Below, piece by piece: positions 54,030 to 64,000 of a DNA stretch of 64,000 nt. Below the pieces are notes generated by a model. It searched no databases. It saw only the letters and a list, made by a program, of their open reading frames with translations, and was not told where the DNA came from. The translations under genes were made by a program, and so were the position numbers. The stretch's first letter is position 1; each line of letters starts with the position of its first letter. This DNA comes from Omphiscola glabra (lineage: Eukaryota; Mollusca; Gastropoda; Lymnaeidae), in contig OZ024802.1 in the NCBI GenBank assembly GCA_964017045.1, positions 5,998,413 to 6,062,412 of the forward strand, written 5' to 3'.

Positions 54030-56737
54030 GTTCCGACACCCTTGAACTCACCCACCTCCTTAAACCCCTCAACTCACCCACCTCCTGACACCCCTCAACT
54101 CACCCACATCCTGACACCCCTCAACTCACCCACCTCCTGACACCCCTCAACTCACCCACCTCCTGACACCCCTCAACTCACCCACCTCCTGACACCCCTC
54201 AACGCACCCACCTCCTAACACTCCTCAACTCACCCACCTCCTGAAACCCCTCAACTCACCCACCTCCTGAAATCTCCTCAACTCACCCACATCCTGACAC
54301 CCCTCAACTCACCCACATCCTGACACCCCTCAGCTCACCCACCTTCGACACCTCCTCAACTCACCCACCTCCTGACATCTCCTCAACTCACCCACCTCCT
54401 GACATCTCCTCAACTCACCCACCTCCTGACATCTCCTCAACTCACCCACCTCCTGACATCTCCTCAACTCACCCACCTCCTGACATCTCATTAACTCACC
54501 CACCTCCTGACATCTCCTCAACTCACCCACATCCTGACATCTCCTCAACTCACCCACCTCCTGACATCTCCTCAACTCACCCACCTCCTGACATCTCCTC
54601 AACTCACCCACCTCCTGACATCTCCTCAACTCACCCACCTCCTGACATCTCCTCAACTCACCCACCTCCTGACATCTCCTCAACTTACCCACCTCCTGAC
54701 ATCTCCTCAACTCACCCACCTCCTGACATCTCCTCAACTCACCCACCTCCTGACATCTCCTCAACTCACCCACCTCCTGACATCTCCTCAACTCACCCAC
54801 CTCCTGACATCCCCTCAACTCACACACCTCCTGACATCTCCTCAACTCACCCACCTCCTGACATCTCCTCAACTCACCCACCTCCGGACATCTCCTCAAT
54901 TCACCCACCTCCTGACATCTCCTCAACTCACCCACCTCCTGACATCTCCTCAACTCACCCACCTCCTGACATCTCCTCAACTCACCCACCTCCTGACATC
55001 TCCTCAACTCACCCACCTCCTGAGATCCCCTCAACTCACCCACCTCCTGACATCCCCTCAACTCACCCACCTCCTGACATCTCCTCAACTCACCCACCTC
55101 CTGAGATCCCCTCAACTCACCCACCTCCTGACACCCCTCAACTCACCCACATCCTGACACCCCTCAACGCACCCACCTCCTAACACTCCTCAAATCACCC
55201 ACCTCCTGACACCCCTCAACTCACCCACCTCCTGACATCTCCTCAACTCACCCACATCCTGACACCCCTCAACTCACCCACATCCTGACACCCCTCAGCT
55301 CACCCACCTTCGACACCTCCTCAACTCACCCACCTCCTGACATCTCCTCAACTCACCCACCTCCTGACATCTCATCAACTCACCCACCTCCTGACATCTT
55401 CTCAACTCACCCACCTCCTGACATCTCCTTAACTCACCCACCTCCTGACATCTCCTCAACTCACCCACATCCTGACATCTCCTCAACTCACCCACCTCCT
55501 AACATCTTCTCAACTCACCCACCTCCTGACATCTCCTCAACTCACCCACCTCCTGACATCTCCTCAACTCACCCACCTCCTGACATCTCCTCAACTCACC
55601 CACCTCCTGACATCTCCTCAACTTACCCACCTCCTGACATCTCCTCAACTCACCCACCTCCTGACATCTCCTCAACTCACCCACCTCCTGACATCTCCTC
55701 AACTCACCCACCTCCTGACATCTCCTCAACTCACCCACCTCCTGACATCTCCTCAACTCACCCACCTCCTGACATCCCCTCAACTCACCCACCTCCTGAC
55801 ATCTCCTAAACTCACCCACCTCCTGACATCTCCTCAACTCACACACCTCCGGACATCTCCTCAACTCACCCACCTCCTGACATCTCCTCAACTCACCCAC
55901 CTCATGAAATCTCCTCAAATCACCCACCTCCTGACATCTCCTCAACTCACCCACCTCCTGACATCTCCTCAACTCACCCACCTCCTGAGATCCCCTCAAC
56001 TCACCCACCTCCTGACATCCCCTCAACTCACCCATCTCCTGACATCTCCTCAACTCAACCACCTCCTGACATCTCAACTCACCCACCTCCTGACACCCCC
56101 TCAACTCACCCACCTCCTGAAACCCCTCAACTCACCCACCTCCTGAAATCTCCTGAACTCACCCACATCCTGACACCCCTCAACTCACCCACATCCTGAC
56201 ACCCCTCAGCTCACCCACCTTCGACACCTCCTCAACTCACCCACCTCCTGACATCTCCTCAACTCACCCACCTCCTGACATCTCCTCAACTCACCCACCT
56301 CCTGACATCTCCTCAACTCACCCACCTCCTGACATCTCCTCAACTCACCCACCTCCGGACATCTCCTCAACTCACCCACCTCCTGACATCTCCTCAACTC
56401 ACCCACCTCCTGACATCTCCTCAACTCACCCACCTCCTGACATCTCCTCAACTCACCCACCTCCTGACATCTCCTCAACTCACCCACCTCCTGAGATCCC
56501 CTCAACTCACCCACCTCCTGACATCCCCTCAACTCACCCATCTCCTGACATCTCCTCAACTCAACCACCTCCTGACATCTCAACTCACCCACCTCCTGAC
56601 ACCCCCTCAACTCACCCACCTCCTGACATCTCCTCAACTCACCCACCTCCTGACATCTCCTCAACTCACCCACCTCCTGACATCTCCTCAACTCACCCAC
56701 TTCCTGACACCCCCTCAACTCACCCACCTTCTGACTT
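54030..56737. repeat. 27-bp satellite with higher-order repeat, about 100 copies
   Basis: The unit is ctcctcaactcacccacctc plus ctgacat. 24/25-bp variants (acacccctc) cluster at a few places. The marker cagctcacccaccttcgaca occurs at 54331, 55296 and 56207, each followed by similar variant orders, giving a higher-order unit of about 0.91-0.97 kb present roughly three times. The minus-strand GELRRCQEV frames reflect the multiple-of-three period. Confidence 0.96.
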
Positions 56738-57524
56738 ACATAGAAAAATTTGCCATAAAGCCCCATGAAATTCCGCCACCCTCAAACCAGATTTACAACG
56801 CCCCCACCCCCACCCCCACCCCCAGCCTACGACTACCTACAGTGATACTACCTGGCAATGACAACCCGTTCAATAACACTTTTATCAAATATGGATTTAA
56901 AAATACTTCTTTACGTTTTTTTGTGTGTGTGTGTGTGTTAAATAGAGGGGGTGGGTGTTGGTGGTTGTTGTAGAGTGAGTTTAGAAGGGGTTGGGTGGGG
57001 GATATATTTTCCCCAGCCTTAAGTGTTAACAAAGTCCAGGAAGCAGGCATTGCAAGACGGTAGGCTATAAGCAGAAAGTTATCAAAGGTAATCTCCACTC
57101 CCACACGCCAGGGCCGTTCCCCCCCCCCCTCATAGATAGTACCACATACGTACACTCGCACTCTTTGCTTCATGGATCCTTTAGCTTAGCCACCACACGA
57201 CCGTGACAAACACAACAGGAAATATATGCGTGACTGTTACCCGTTTGAGAATCAATGGACATGTCAAAAATGTGGAATATCAATCGACAATGAATCAAAC
57301 TTCAACACAATTCATCAGTTGAAAATTAAAAAGTTTTACAGTAACTGGTCTGATTCATTGAGAGCGGTTTAAACCCCCCCCCCCCCCCCCCAACACTCTT
57401 TAGGCTTATCCATATATAGAATAGATACGGCCCGCTATCAGACAGGAAATCCAGCTTATAAGTGGGGCCTTTTGTGAACACGTTTCAACAGTTTGGGAAG
57501 TAGGTAATAACGGCACCTGGTTTG
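56738..57524. other. Unique spacer with homopolymers
   Basis: A short cccacc repeat lies at 56800-56825 and a GT run near 56924-56939. An 18-base C run lies at 57374-57391. No gene. Confidence 0.4.
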
Positions 57525-58252
57525 AGATCACCTGCTGTATGGGACAAGTTACGGTCACCTGCTGTATGGGGCATGTTACGGTCACCTGCTGTATGGGGCA
57601 TGTTACAGTATCTGTTGTATGGGGCATGTTACAGTATCTGTGGTATGGGGTCATGTTACAGTCATCTGTTGTATGGTGCATGTTACAGTATCTGTTGTAT
57701 GGGGGCATGTTACAGTCATCTGTTGTATGGGGCATGTTACAGTATCTTTTGTATGGGGCATGTTACAGTATCTGTGGTATGGGGTCATGTTACAGTCATC
57801 TGTTGTATGGTGCATGTTACAGTATCTGTTGTATGGGGGCATGTTACAGTCATCTGTTGTATGGGGCATGTTACAGTATCTGTTGTATGGGGCATGTTAC
57901 AGTCATCTGTTGTATGGGGCATGTTACAGTCATCTGTTGTATGGGGCATGTTACATTCATCTGTTGTATGGGGCATGTTACAGTCATCTGTTGTATGGGG
58001 CATGTTACAGTATCAGTTGTATGGGGCATGTTACAAAATCTGTAGTATGGGGGCATGTTACAGTCATCTGTTGTATGGTGCATGTTACAATATCTGTTGT
58101 ATGGGGGCATGTTACAGTCATCTGTTGTATGGTGCATGTTACAGTCATCTTTTGTTTGGGGCATGTTACAGTGATCTGTTGTATGAGGCATGTTACAGTC
58201 ATCTGTTGTATGGTGCATGTTACAGTCATCTGTTGTATGGGATATGTTACAG
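57525..58252. repeat. 26/27-bp minisatellite, left block, about 27 copies
   Basis: Units are tgttacagtcatctgttgta plus tggggca (27 bp), with a 26-bp form lacking one base (acagtatctg). The array stops in the middle of a unit at the LTR-like insert and resumes on the other side. Confidence 0.94.
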
Positions 58253-58852
58253 TGTTATAAGGGATGACGTATTGTGAGACGCGCTTTGCCCGCCTTCGAC
58301 GTGCATGACCTCTTTCAAGTCGGTCCCGTGTTGGGGCGGCTAGAAAAAATATCCCTTTGTTGATACTTTTGTTTACTATCGTCCGTTTCTGTCGAACATG
58401 ATAGAACGATCTAGAGAATGCGGGAAGCAGTAAGACTGTGTATTCCATTTCCAGAATGATCATCTGAAACTGGGTATAAAAGGGATAAGAATAAATGACG
58501 GGAGAGAGATTTTATTTTGGTCACGAGTCGTGCAATGTGTCATTATTTAACTGTGTGTAGATTTTTCTATTTCCTCGTACCATTTTGTGCTCGTTGTATT
58601 TTTATATACAGTACCGGTACCAGCAAATCTATAAGTTTATAATTTCAATCATATTTCTCTTGCTGTTATTATTTAATTGAAGTTCACAAATTAAAAGTTA
58701 TTAATTGTAATTAGCTCTGGCCTTGATTGTCGTTTTATTTGTTATTATTTTTAAATGTTGGTATCGTCCTTTATTATGGACTGTTTCTAGAACGAGCCAT
58801 AGTCTAGAATTAAGAGATTAAATTCTCCAATTCATAACGGTCCGTAATAACA
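58253..58852 (+). mobile_element. Solo LTR-like insertion splitting a minisatellite
   Basis: A 600-bp stretch with the inverted ends TGTTAT and ATAACA interrupts one minisatellite unit: the left block ends tgttacag and the right block continues gtcatctg. It holds TATAAAA at 58475-58481 near its centre, then an AT-rich part with an attaaa signal, matching U3-R-U5 layout of a retrotransposon LTR. No internal retrotransposon genes are present, so it would be a solo LTR. The flanks give no clean 4-6-bp duplication (acag is possible if the end is placed earlier), which lowers certainty. Confidence 0.65.
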
Positions 58853-59462
58853 GTCATCTGTTATATGGGGCATGTTACAGTATCTGTTGTATTGCACATG
58901 TTACAGTCATCTGTTGTATGGCACATGTTACAGTCATATGTTGTATGGGACATGTTACAGTCATCTGTTGTATGTGGCATGTTACAGTGATCTGTTCTAT
59001 GGGATATGTTACAGTCATCTGTTGTATGGGGCATGTTACAGTATCTGTTGTATTGCACATGTTACAGTCATCTGTTATATGGCACATGTTACAGTATCTG
59101 TTGTATTGCACATGTTACAGTCATCTGTTGTATGGCACATGTTACAGTCATATGTTGTATGGCACATGTTACAGTCATATGTTGTATGGGACATGTTACA
59201 GTCATCTGTTGTATGGGGCATGTTACAGTCATCTTTTGTATGGGGCATGTTACAGTGATCTGTTGTATGGCACATGTTACAGTCATCTGTTGTATGTGAC
59301 TTGTTACAGTCATCTGTTGTATGGGGCATGTTACAGTCATCTGTTTATGTGACTTGTTACAGTCATCTGTTGTATGGGGCATGTTACAGTCATCTGTTTT
59401 ATGGGACATGTAAAGGTTACCTGTTGTATGGGGCATGTAAGAGTCACCTGTTGTATTGGGAC
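58853..59462. repeat. 26/27-bp minisatellite, right block, about 22 copies
   Basis: Same unit family as the left block, but with more gcacatgttacag and gggacatgt variants. The last copies read catgtaagagtcacctg, like the first copies of the left block (ggtcacctg), so both outer edges keep an older unit form. Confidence 0.93.
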
Positions 59463-59569
59463 AAATATGACACATGACATAAACATAACTAGGTTGTCTA
59501 GGAAAAAGAACAGATCATAAGAACACCCGACTTGACTGATATTCTGACTAGTTTAGTTTTTTTTTAGTG

Positions 59570-59755
59570 CAGCGGTTCTAAACCTGTGTGTCGCGACCCT
59601 TTTGGGGGTCGAACGACCCTTTCACAGACGTCATCTAAGACCATCGGATAACACATATACCCTACAGTTGTCACAACGAAAATTGTTTTGTGTTTAAAGG
59701 GTCCCCCACAACACGAGGAGCGGTATTGCGGCATTAGAACGCTTGAGAACTACTG
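59570..59755 (+). mobile_element. SPIN-like hAT miniature transposon, second copy
   Basis: It begins CAGCGGTTCTAAACCTGTG, then tcgcgaccc, a ggggtcgaacgaccctttca segment, and ctaagaccatcgg, all as recalled for SPIN. It ends gcttgagaactactg. 186 bp, no coding capacity. The flanks ttttagtg and atttaatt agree at only five of eight bases, so the scar is eroded. Opposite orientation to the copy at 9772-9970. Confidence 0.82.
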
Positions 59756-60122
59756 ATTTAATTTTTTGAGATGAATTTTCAGTGACGTCCTTAGTACGTA
59801 AGAACATTATCCTGTTTCCGTGTGTAGTCGATGCGAATCTTGACCAGACCCCCCCCCCCCAAACCTCACTAGCCTTTTTTTTTTAAACCCCAAAAATAAA
59901 AATAAAGTAGTATTAATAAAATATTTAATAGATCTATAGTGATGGAATTTAAAGTGATTCCATAGTAATTATTGTCAAGTATTTTTAGTTTAGTCCATTA
60001 ACTTGATCAATTTCTACTTTTACTTTATCAATTAATTTTTAACTTCGATTTAAAAACGATTTTGAACCATGCGAACCAACATTTCTCTCCCCCCCCCCCC
60101 CCCCCCAATCCTTTGCTTGCAC
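59756..60122. other. AT-rich spacer with C runs
   Basis: C runs lie near 59849-59860 and at 60089-60106 (18 C). No gene. Confidence 0.4.
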
Positions 60123-60520
60123 ATACTTGCATATATTAGTACACCTACTGGACATGCTTGCATATATCAGTACACCTAATGGACATGCTTGCATATATCA
60201 GTACACCTAATGGACATGCTTGCATATATTAGTACACCTAATGGTCATGCTTGCATATATCAGTACACCTAATGGACATGCTTGCATATATCAGTACACC
60301 TAATGGACATGCTTGCATATATCAGTACACCTAATGGACATGCTTGCATATATCAGTACACCTAATGGACATGCTTGCATATATCAGTACACCTAATGGG
60401 CATGCTTGCATATATCAGTACACCTAATGGACATGCTTGCATATATCAGTACACCTAATGGACATGCTTGCATATATCACTACACCTAATGGACATGCTT
60501 GCATATATCAGTACACCTAA
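60123..60520. repeat. 31-bp minisatellite, about 13 copies
   Basis: The unit contains cacctaatggacatgcttgc, then atatatcagta. Copies are nearly identical. Confidence 0.95.
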
Positions 60521-60608
60521 TAAACTTGCATTGGTCAAGAACCTAATTGGAATTAAACTATTTTTTTCTTTGGGGACCGGTTTTAGATCGTTGCCATTTT
60601 TCATAAAC
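60521..60608. other. Short spacer
   Basis: No feature is seen. Confidence 0.4.
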
Positions 60609-61278
60609 TATCGAATGGACACAATACATGGACTGGACACAATACATTGACTGGACACAATACATGGACTGCCCATGGACACAACGCACCCACTTGACAC
60701 AGCACATCGACTGGACGCAACGCACCGACTGGACACAACACATTGACTAGGCACAACACATTTACTGAACACAACACATTGACTAGGCACAAAGCATTGA
60801 CCTCATGGACACAACACATTGACTGGACACAACACATTGACCTCATGGACACAACACATTGGCTGGACATAACACATTGATTGGACACAACACACTGACT
60901 GGACAAAACAGATTGACTAGGCACAACACATTTACTGTACACAACACATTGACTAGGCACAACGCATTGACTGGACACAACACATTGACTGGACACAACA
61001 CATTGACTGGACACAACACATTGACCTCATGGACACAACACATTGGCTGGACATAACACATTGATTGGACACAACACACTGACTGGACAAAACACATTGA
61101 CTGGACACAACACATGGAATGGACACAGCACATTGACTGGACACAACGCATTGACTGGACACAACACATTGACTGGACACATCACATGGAATGGACACAG
61201 AACATTGACTGGACACAACACATTGACTGGGCACAGCACTTTGACTGGACACATCACACTGACTGGACACAACGATAT
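60609..61278. repeat. 18-bp minisatellite with higher-order repeat, about 37 copies
   Basis: The unit is attgactggacacaacac. A longer block with cattgacctcatggacacaa followed by ttggctggacataacac appears at about 60837 and 61019 (182 bp apart), showing that a ten-unit segment was duplicated. Confidence 0.94.
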
Positions 61279-61690
61279 CTACACACTGACATCATGAACA
61301 TTTGCGCTACCAGGAAAGGGCGAAAGTTTGACGAGTGGTAAGTTTCTGATCTAAAATAAAAATTCAAAGGGAAATAAACCCACCGTTTGTTGTGGTTCAA
61401 AAGTTGTCCACAAAATTAACAACCTATCCGATATATTGAGAAACTCAATTAGCTATTGGTGGTTTTTTTGTAGTTTCGGATTTCCCCAGTTTCCTTACAG
61501 CGAATCGTGGATAGACACAGAGATACGATCAGACATATACGTTAATATTGAACAACGGAAATGACTTAATGGGAGAAACCCACGTACTCCCAGGACCATG
61601 TACGCGTGGGATATTTTTGTTTGTTTGAATAAGTCAGCTAACCCGCTCCAAAGTTGTTTAAATAAAACTCAATTGGTCCCTTCATGGTAT
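61279..61690. other. Unique spacer
   Basis: No gene is recognised. Confidence 0.4.
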
Positions 61691-62045
61691 TATGACTTCA
61701 TTTATTGTTATGAATTCATTTATTATGACTTCATTTATTATTATGACTTCATGCATTATGACTTAACTGAAGGGCTTCATTTATTATGACTTCATTTATT
61801 ATGACTTCATTTAATATGAGTTCGTTTATTATTATGACTTCATTTATTATTATGACTACATGCATTATGGCTTAATTTAATGGCTTCATTAATAATGACT
61901 TCATTTAATATGAGTTCGTTTATTATTTTGATTTCATTTATTATTATGACTTCATGCATTTTGGCTTAATTTAATGGCTTCATTAATAATGACTTCATTT
62001 ATTATGAGTTCGTTTATTATTATGAATTCATTTATTATTACTTTT
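61691..62045. repeat. AT-rich ATTATGACTTC-type repeat
   Basis: Phrases tatgacttcatttattat and atggcttaatttaatggctt recur. A block of about 108 bp with gcattatggcttaatttaat and taatgacttcattta is duplicated (near 61861 and 61968). Confidence 0.85.
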
Positions 62046-62495
62046 TGTCAAATTTATTTTTTAAATCACATTTATTCTTAGTACTTGAAACACGCTAATG
62101 TCACGCCCGTGATTGGAATGTCCAGACATTGATGTCATGTATTCTTCGGGAGACCAACAACCCCCTCCCCCCAACTCAACTGTGACATTTAATACAAATC
62201 GCAAAGTTTTATACTGGGCAGGCTGCATGCTTAGAAAGTTGTATTCTAAAAATGTTGTAGACTGAGTTTGTTGTATACTCCTAACATTGAATGCGACAAA
62301 ATGTTGAAACGTTTTAAGACTGGATAATCCCAGAGTTGAACTGTCCATTGGATTATCGTGCTAGAGAGTCTCGTTGTACGAAAAACAAACTTCGTATGAC
62401 GGACATCAATAAGAAAAATGGTAACATGTTCACTATGCTCGTACCATGTGGTGCATACAAAAGTCAGGAGACAAGCGATTTGGATCCATAAGCGA
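62046..62495. other. Unique spacer
   Basis: No gene is recognised. A tcacgcccgtgattgg phrase near 62101 resembles acgcccctga phrases at 63280 and 63850. Confidence 0.4.
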
Positions 62496-62696
62496 CTCTC
62501 TGACGCCTACCTCACCATACAGACAGGGGATCTGTACCCACAGTCTACACCCTGACTACTACCTCACCTTACAGATAGGTGATCTGTACCCACAACCTAC
62601 ATCCTGCCCCCTACCTCACCCCTCACCTTACAGATAGGTGATCTGTACCCACAACCTACATCCTGCCTCCTACCTCACCCCTCACCTTACAGACAG
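62496..62696. repeat. 49-58-bp minisatellite, about 3.5 copies
   Basis: Units contain cttacagataggtgatctgt, then acccacaacctacatcctgc and a variable ctacctcacc part of different length. Confidence 0.9.
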
Positions 62697-62778
62697 GTAT
62701 AAACTTTTATTTCCCATGGTTTCGGTTTTCATTTGTACAAGTTTTCAAGTTTAAAAAAACAAAAACAGTTTCTCATCT
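62697..62778. other. Short spacer
   Basis: No feature is seen. Confidence 0.4.
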
Positions 62779-62926
62779 TCACATATGTTGTATGGATTGA
62801 TTAGTGTACTTTTATAGCGCCACATATGTTGTATGGATTGATTTGAGTACTTTTATAGCACCGCATATGTTATATGTATTTATTTTAGTACTTTTATAGC
62901 GCCACATATGTTGTATGGATTGATTG
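62779..62926. repeat. 43-bp minisatellite, about 3.4 copies
   Basis: The unit contains cacatatgttgtatggattg, then att, gtacttttatagcgc. Copies differ at several bases. Confidence 0.9.
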
Positions 62927-63435
62927 ACGCCAGTCTCAGTGTTACAATGTTGTATATCGCCAGAAACTACCGGTATGTGCAATGGTCCACAATTAAGATT
63001 TCTTACAACAAACAACGTTGACTCAACAATTTCAAAACATTTAAAACCTAATATATATATTTTTTTTAAATAAATACAAAAAATTATAATTACGACTGAT
63101 TATTTTACACTTTCTTGAAATGTAAAATTAGTAAATAGTTAAATAGACTTTCCTAACTTTTAAACAAGTTTCAATTTATAGATGTTAAGTTTCTAAAAAA
63201 AAAAATAATATTTTTTTATTTTTTAAATTTTAATATATATTTTTTTCTATATAATATTGTCCTACACATCTCAGTGTTACGCCCCTGAACTACAAAGTAA
63301 ACATATTTTCTGGGAATTGTAAAAACATTTAAACATTTTCTCCAGTTAAACAAAATCCATGTAACATTTAAAATATATGTAGCATTAAGGGATTTTTATA
63401 TATTTTGGTATGTTCATGAAAAATTTCTCCTCTAC
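62927..63435. other. AT-rich unique spacer
   Basis: 63050-63250 is dominated by A and T runs. No gene. Confidence 0.4.
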
Positions 63436-63612
63436 TATCCATCCATCCATCCGTCCATTCATCCTTCCATCCATCTCTGTTGCGCTACAGTCCATGTAGG
63501 GCTTTGGCCTGCCTCACCACTTCCTTCCACTCAGACCTAACCGATGGCTTTTCTTTCCTATGCTGGGATTCCCAGCTGCTGTACATCTTTCTCCACATCA
63601 TTCATCCACGGA
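63436..63612 (-). mobile_element. LINE ORF2 carboxy-end remnant, frameshifted
   Basis: On the minus strand, PWMNDVEKDVQQLGIPA is followed, after a stop and a frame change, by EWKEVVRQAKALHGL and a stop. This matches the typical carboxy end of non-LTR retrotransposon proteins (GRP..RWMDDVEKDL.. and KALHGL-stop, as I recall it). A tail of atgg repeats follows at 63436-63478. No target duplication was found. Different from the zinc-finger-ended LINE at 48.6 kb. Confidence 0.75.
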
Positions 63613-64000
63613 AGCTATACCCTGAACTACACTATCGGCAATATCGTTCCACGGAGATTTCTTATATCTAAAAAAAACCACGTCTTAACCAATTTTTCCC
63701 TTGTGTAACCGGCTTGTGTTTTTAAAGACATAATATCAATCTAATAAACATTTATATACCTGCACATCTCCATGTCTGTATTTTACGCAAAGTCGAAATA
63801 CAAATATTTATTTATATGTTTGAAGGAAATCTTAACCCATCGTTGTTCACGCCCCTGATCGGTATTTTCGAGAAATTTAAAAAAACAACAAATAAATCGT
63901 GCTCTATTTAAAATATAAAATTTTCATAAATTTCAAATGATTGGGTTTTGAGATATTGTTAGCCACATTGAAATCCCCACCCCCCCCCCCCCCACCCCCT
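63613..64000. other. AT-rich spacer to the window end
   Basis: No gene. The window ends in a C-rich run (from about 63979) of the kind seen throughout. Confidence 0.4.

Noticed and set aside
54330..56766. Several GELRRCQEV-type minus-strand frames of up to 264 codons
   Set aside because: They follow exactly the 27-bp satellite unit and stop where units of other length occur.

Overview
This window looks like non-coding, repeat-dominated DNA from an invertebrate animal, most likely a mollusc and perhaps a gastropod. No multi-exon gene, rRNA, tRNA gene, CRISPR array, operon or prokaryotic signal is visible. The host call is an inference. It rests on the very high density of animal-style minisatellites, on hAT-type miniature transposons (including copies that look like the SPIN family, which is known from a pond snail among other animals), and on a LINE tail of a kind common in invertebrates. 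The only coding sequence I would put forward is a weak candidate: a 60-residue basic microprotein on the minus strand (29393-29575) behind a promoter-like stretch with two CCAAT boxes and a YY1-like site.

Most of the window is tandem repeats, with more than 40 independent arrays. Periods run from 9 to 52 bp in the well-defined arrays and up to about 160 bp in one degenerate array. The largest are the 24-bp arrays at 13.06-14.63, 27.45-28.13 and 39.79-41.48 kb, the nearly G-free AC-rich block at 22.13-23.57 kb, the 14-bp array at 43.45-44.41 kb, the 19-bp array at 45.47-46.47 kb, the 27-bp array at 54.0-56.74 kb, and a perfectly phased 10-bp array at 18.14-18.86 kb. Many periods are multiples of three, so the arrays create long open frames on several frames and both strands. 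I treat these as translation artefacts, not genes.

Between and inside the arrays lie transposable elements. Seven insertions have perfect 8-bp target-site duplications and inverted ends of the hAT kind (9772-9970, 18984-19481, 25777-25940, 47927-49963, 48083-48257, 50478-50649, 50875-51122). An eighth, SPIN-like copy lies at 59570-59755. A 600-bp sequence with LTR architecture splits a 26/27-bp minisatellite at 58.25-58.85 kb. A 275-bp foldback element splits a 21-bp minisatellite at 33.63-33.90 kb. A 5'-truncated LINE with a 12-bp target-site duplication and a small hAT-type element are both nested inside a 2-kb hAT-type element at 47.9-50.0 kb, which gives a relative order of insertion. A second LINE tail lies at 63.4-63.6 kb, and a pogo-like remnant at 2.8-3.1 kb.

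The unique spacers are AT-rich to mixed and carry many long dG/dC runs (up to 19 bases). They contain an unexpected number of perfect CRE palindromes (TGACGTCA), two perfect GTCACGTGAC palindromes, and one RFX X-box-like site next to a CRE. No new biological system with interacting genes is evident. The most notable content is the repeat biology: minisatellites interrupted by transposons, nested higher-order repeat structure, and several hAT-type families with intact insertion scars.
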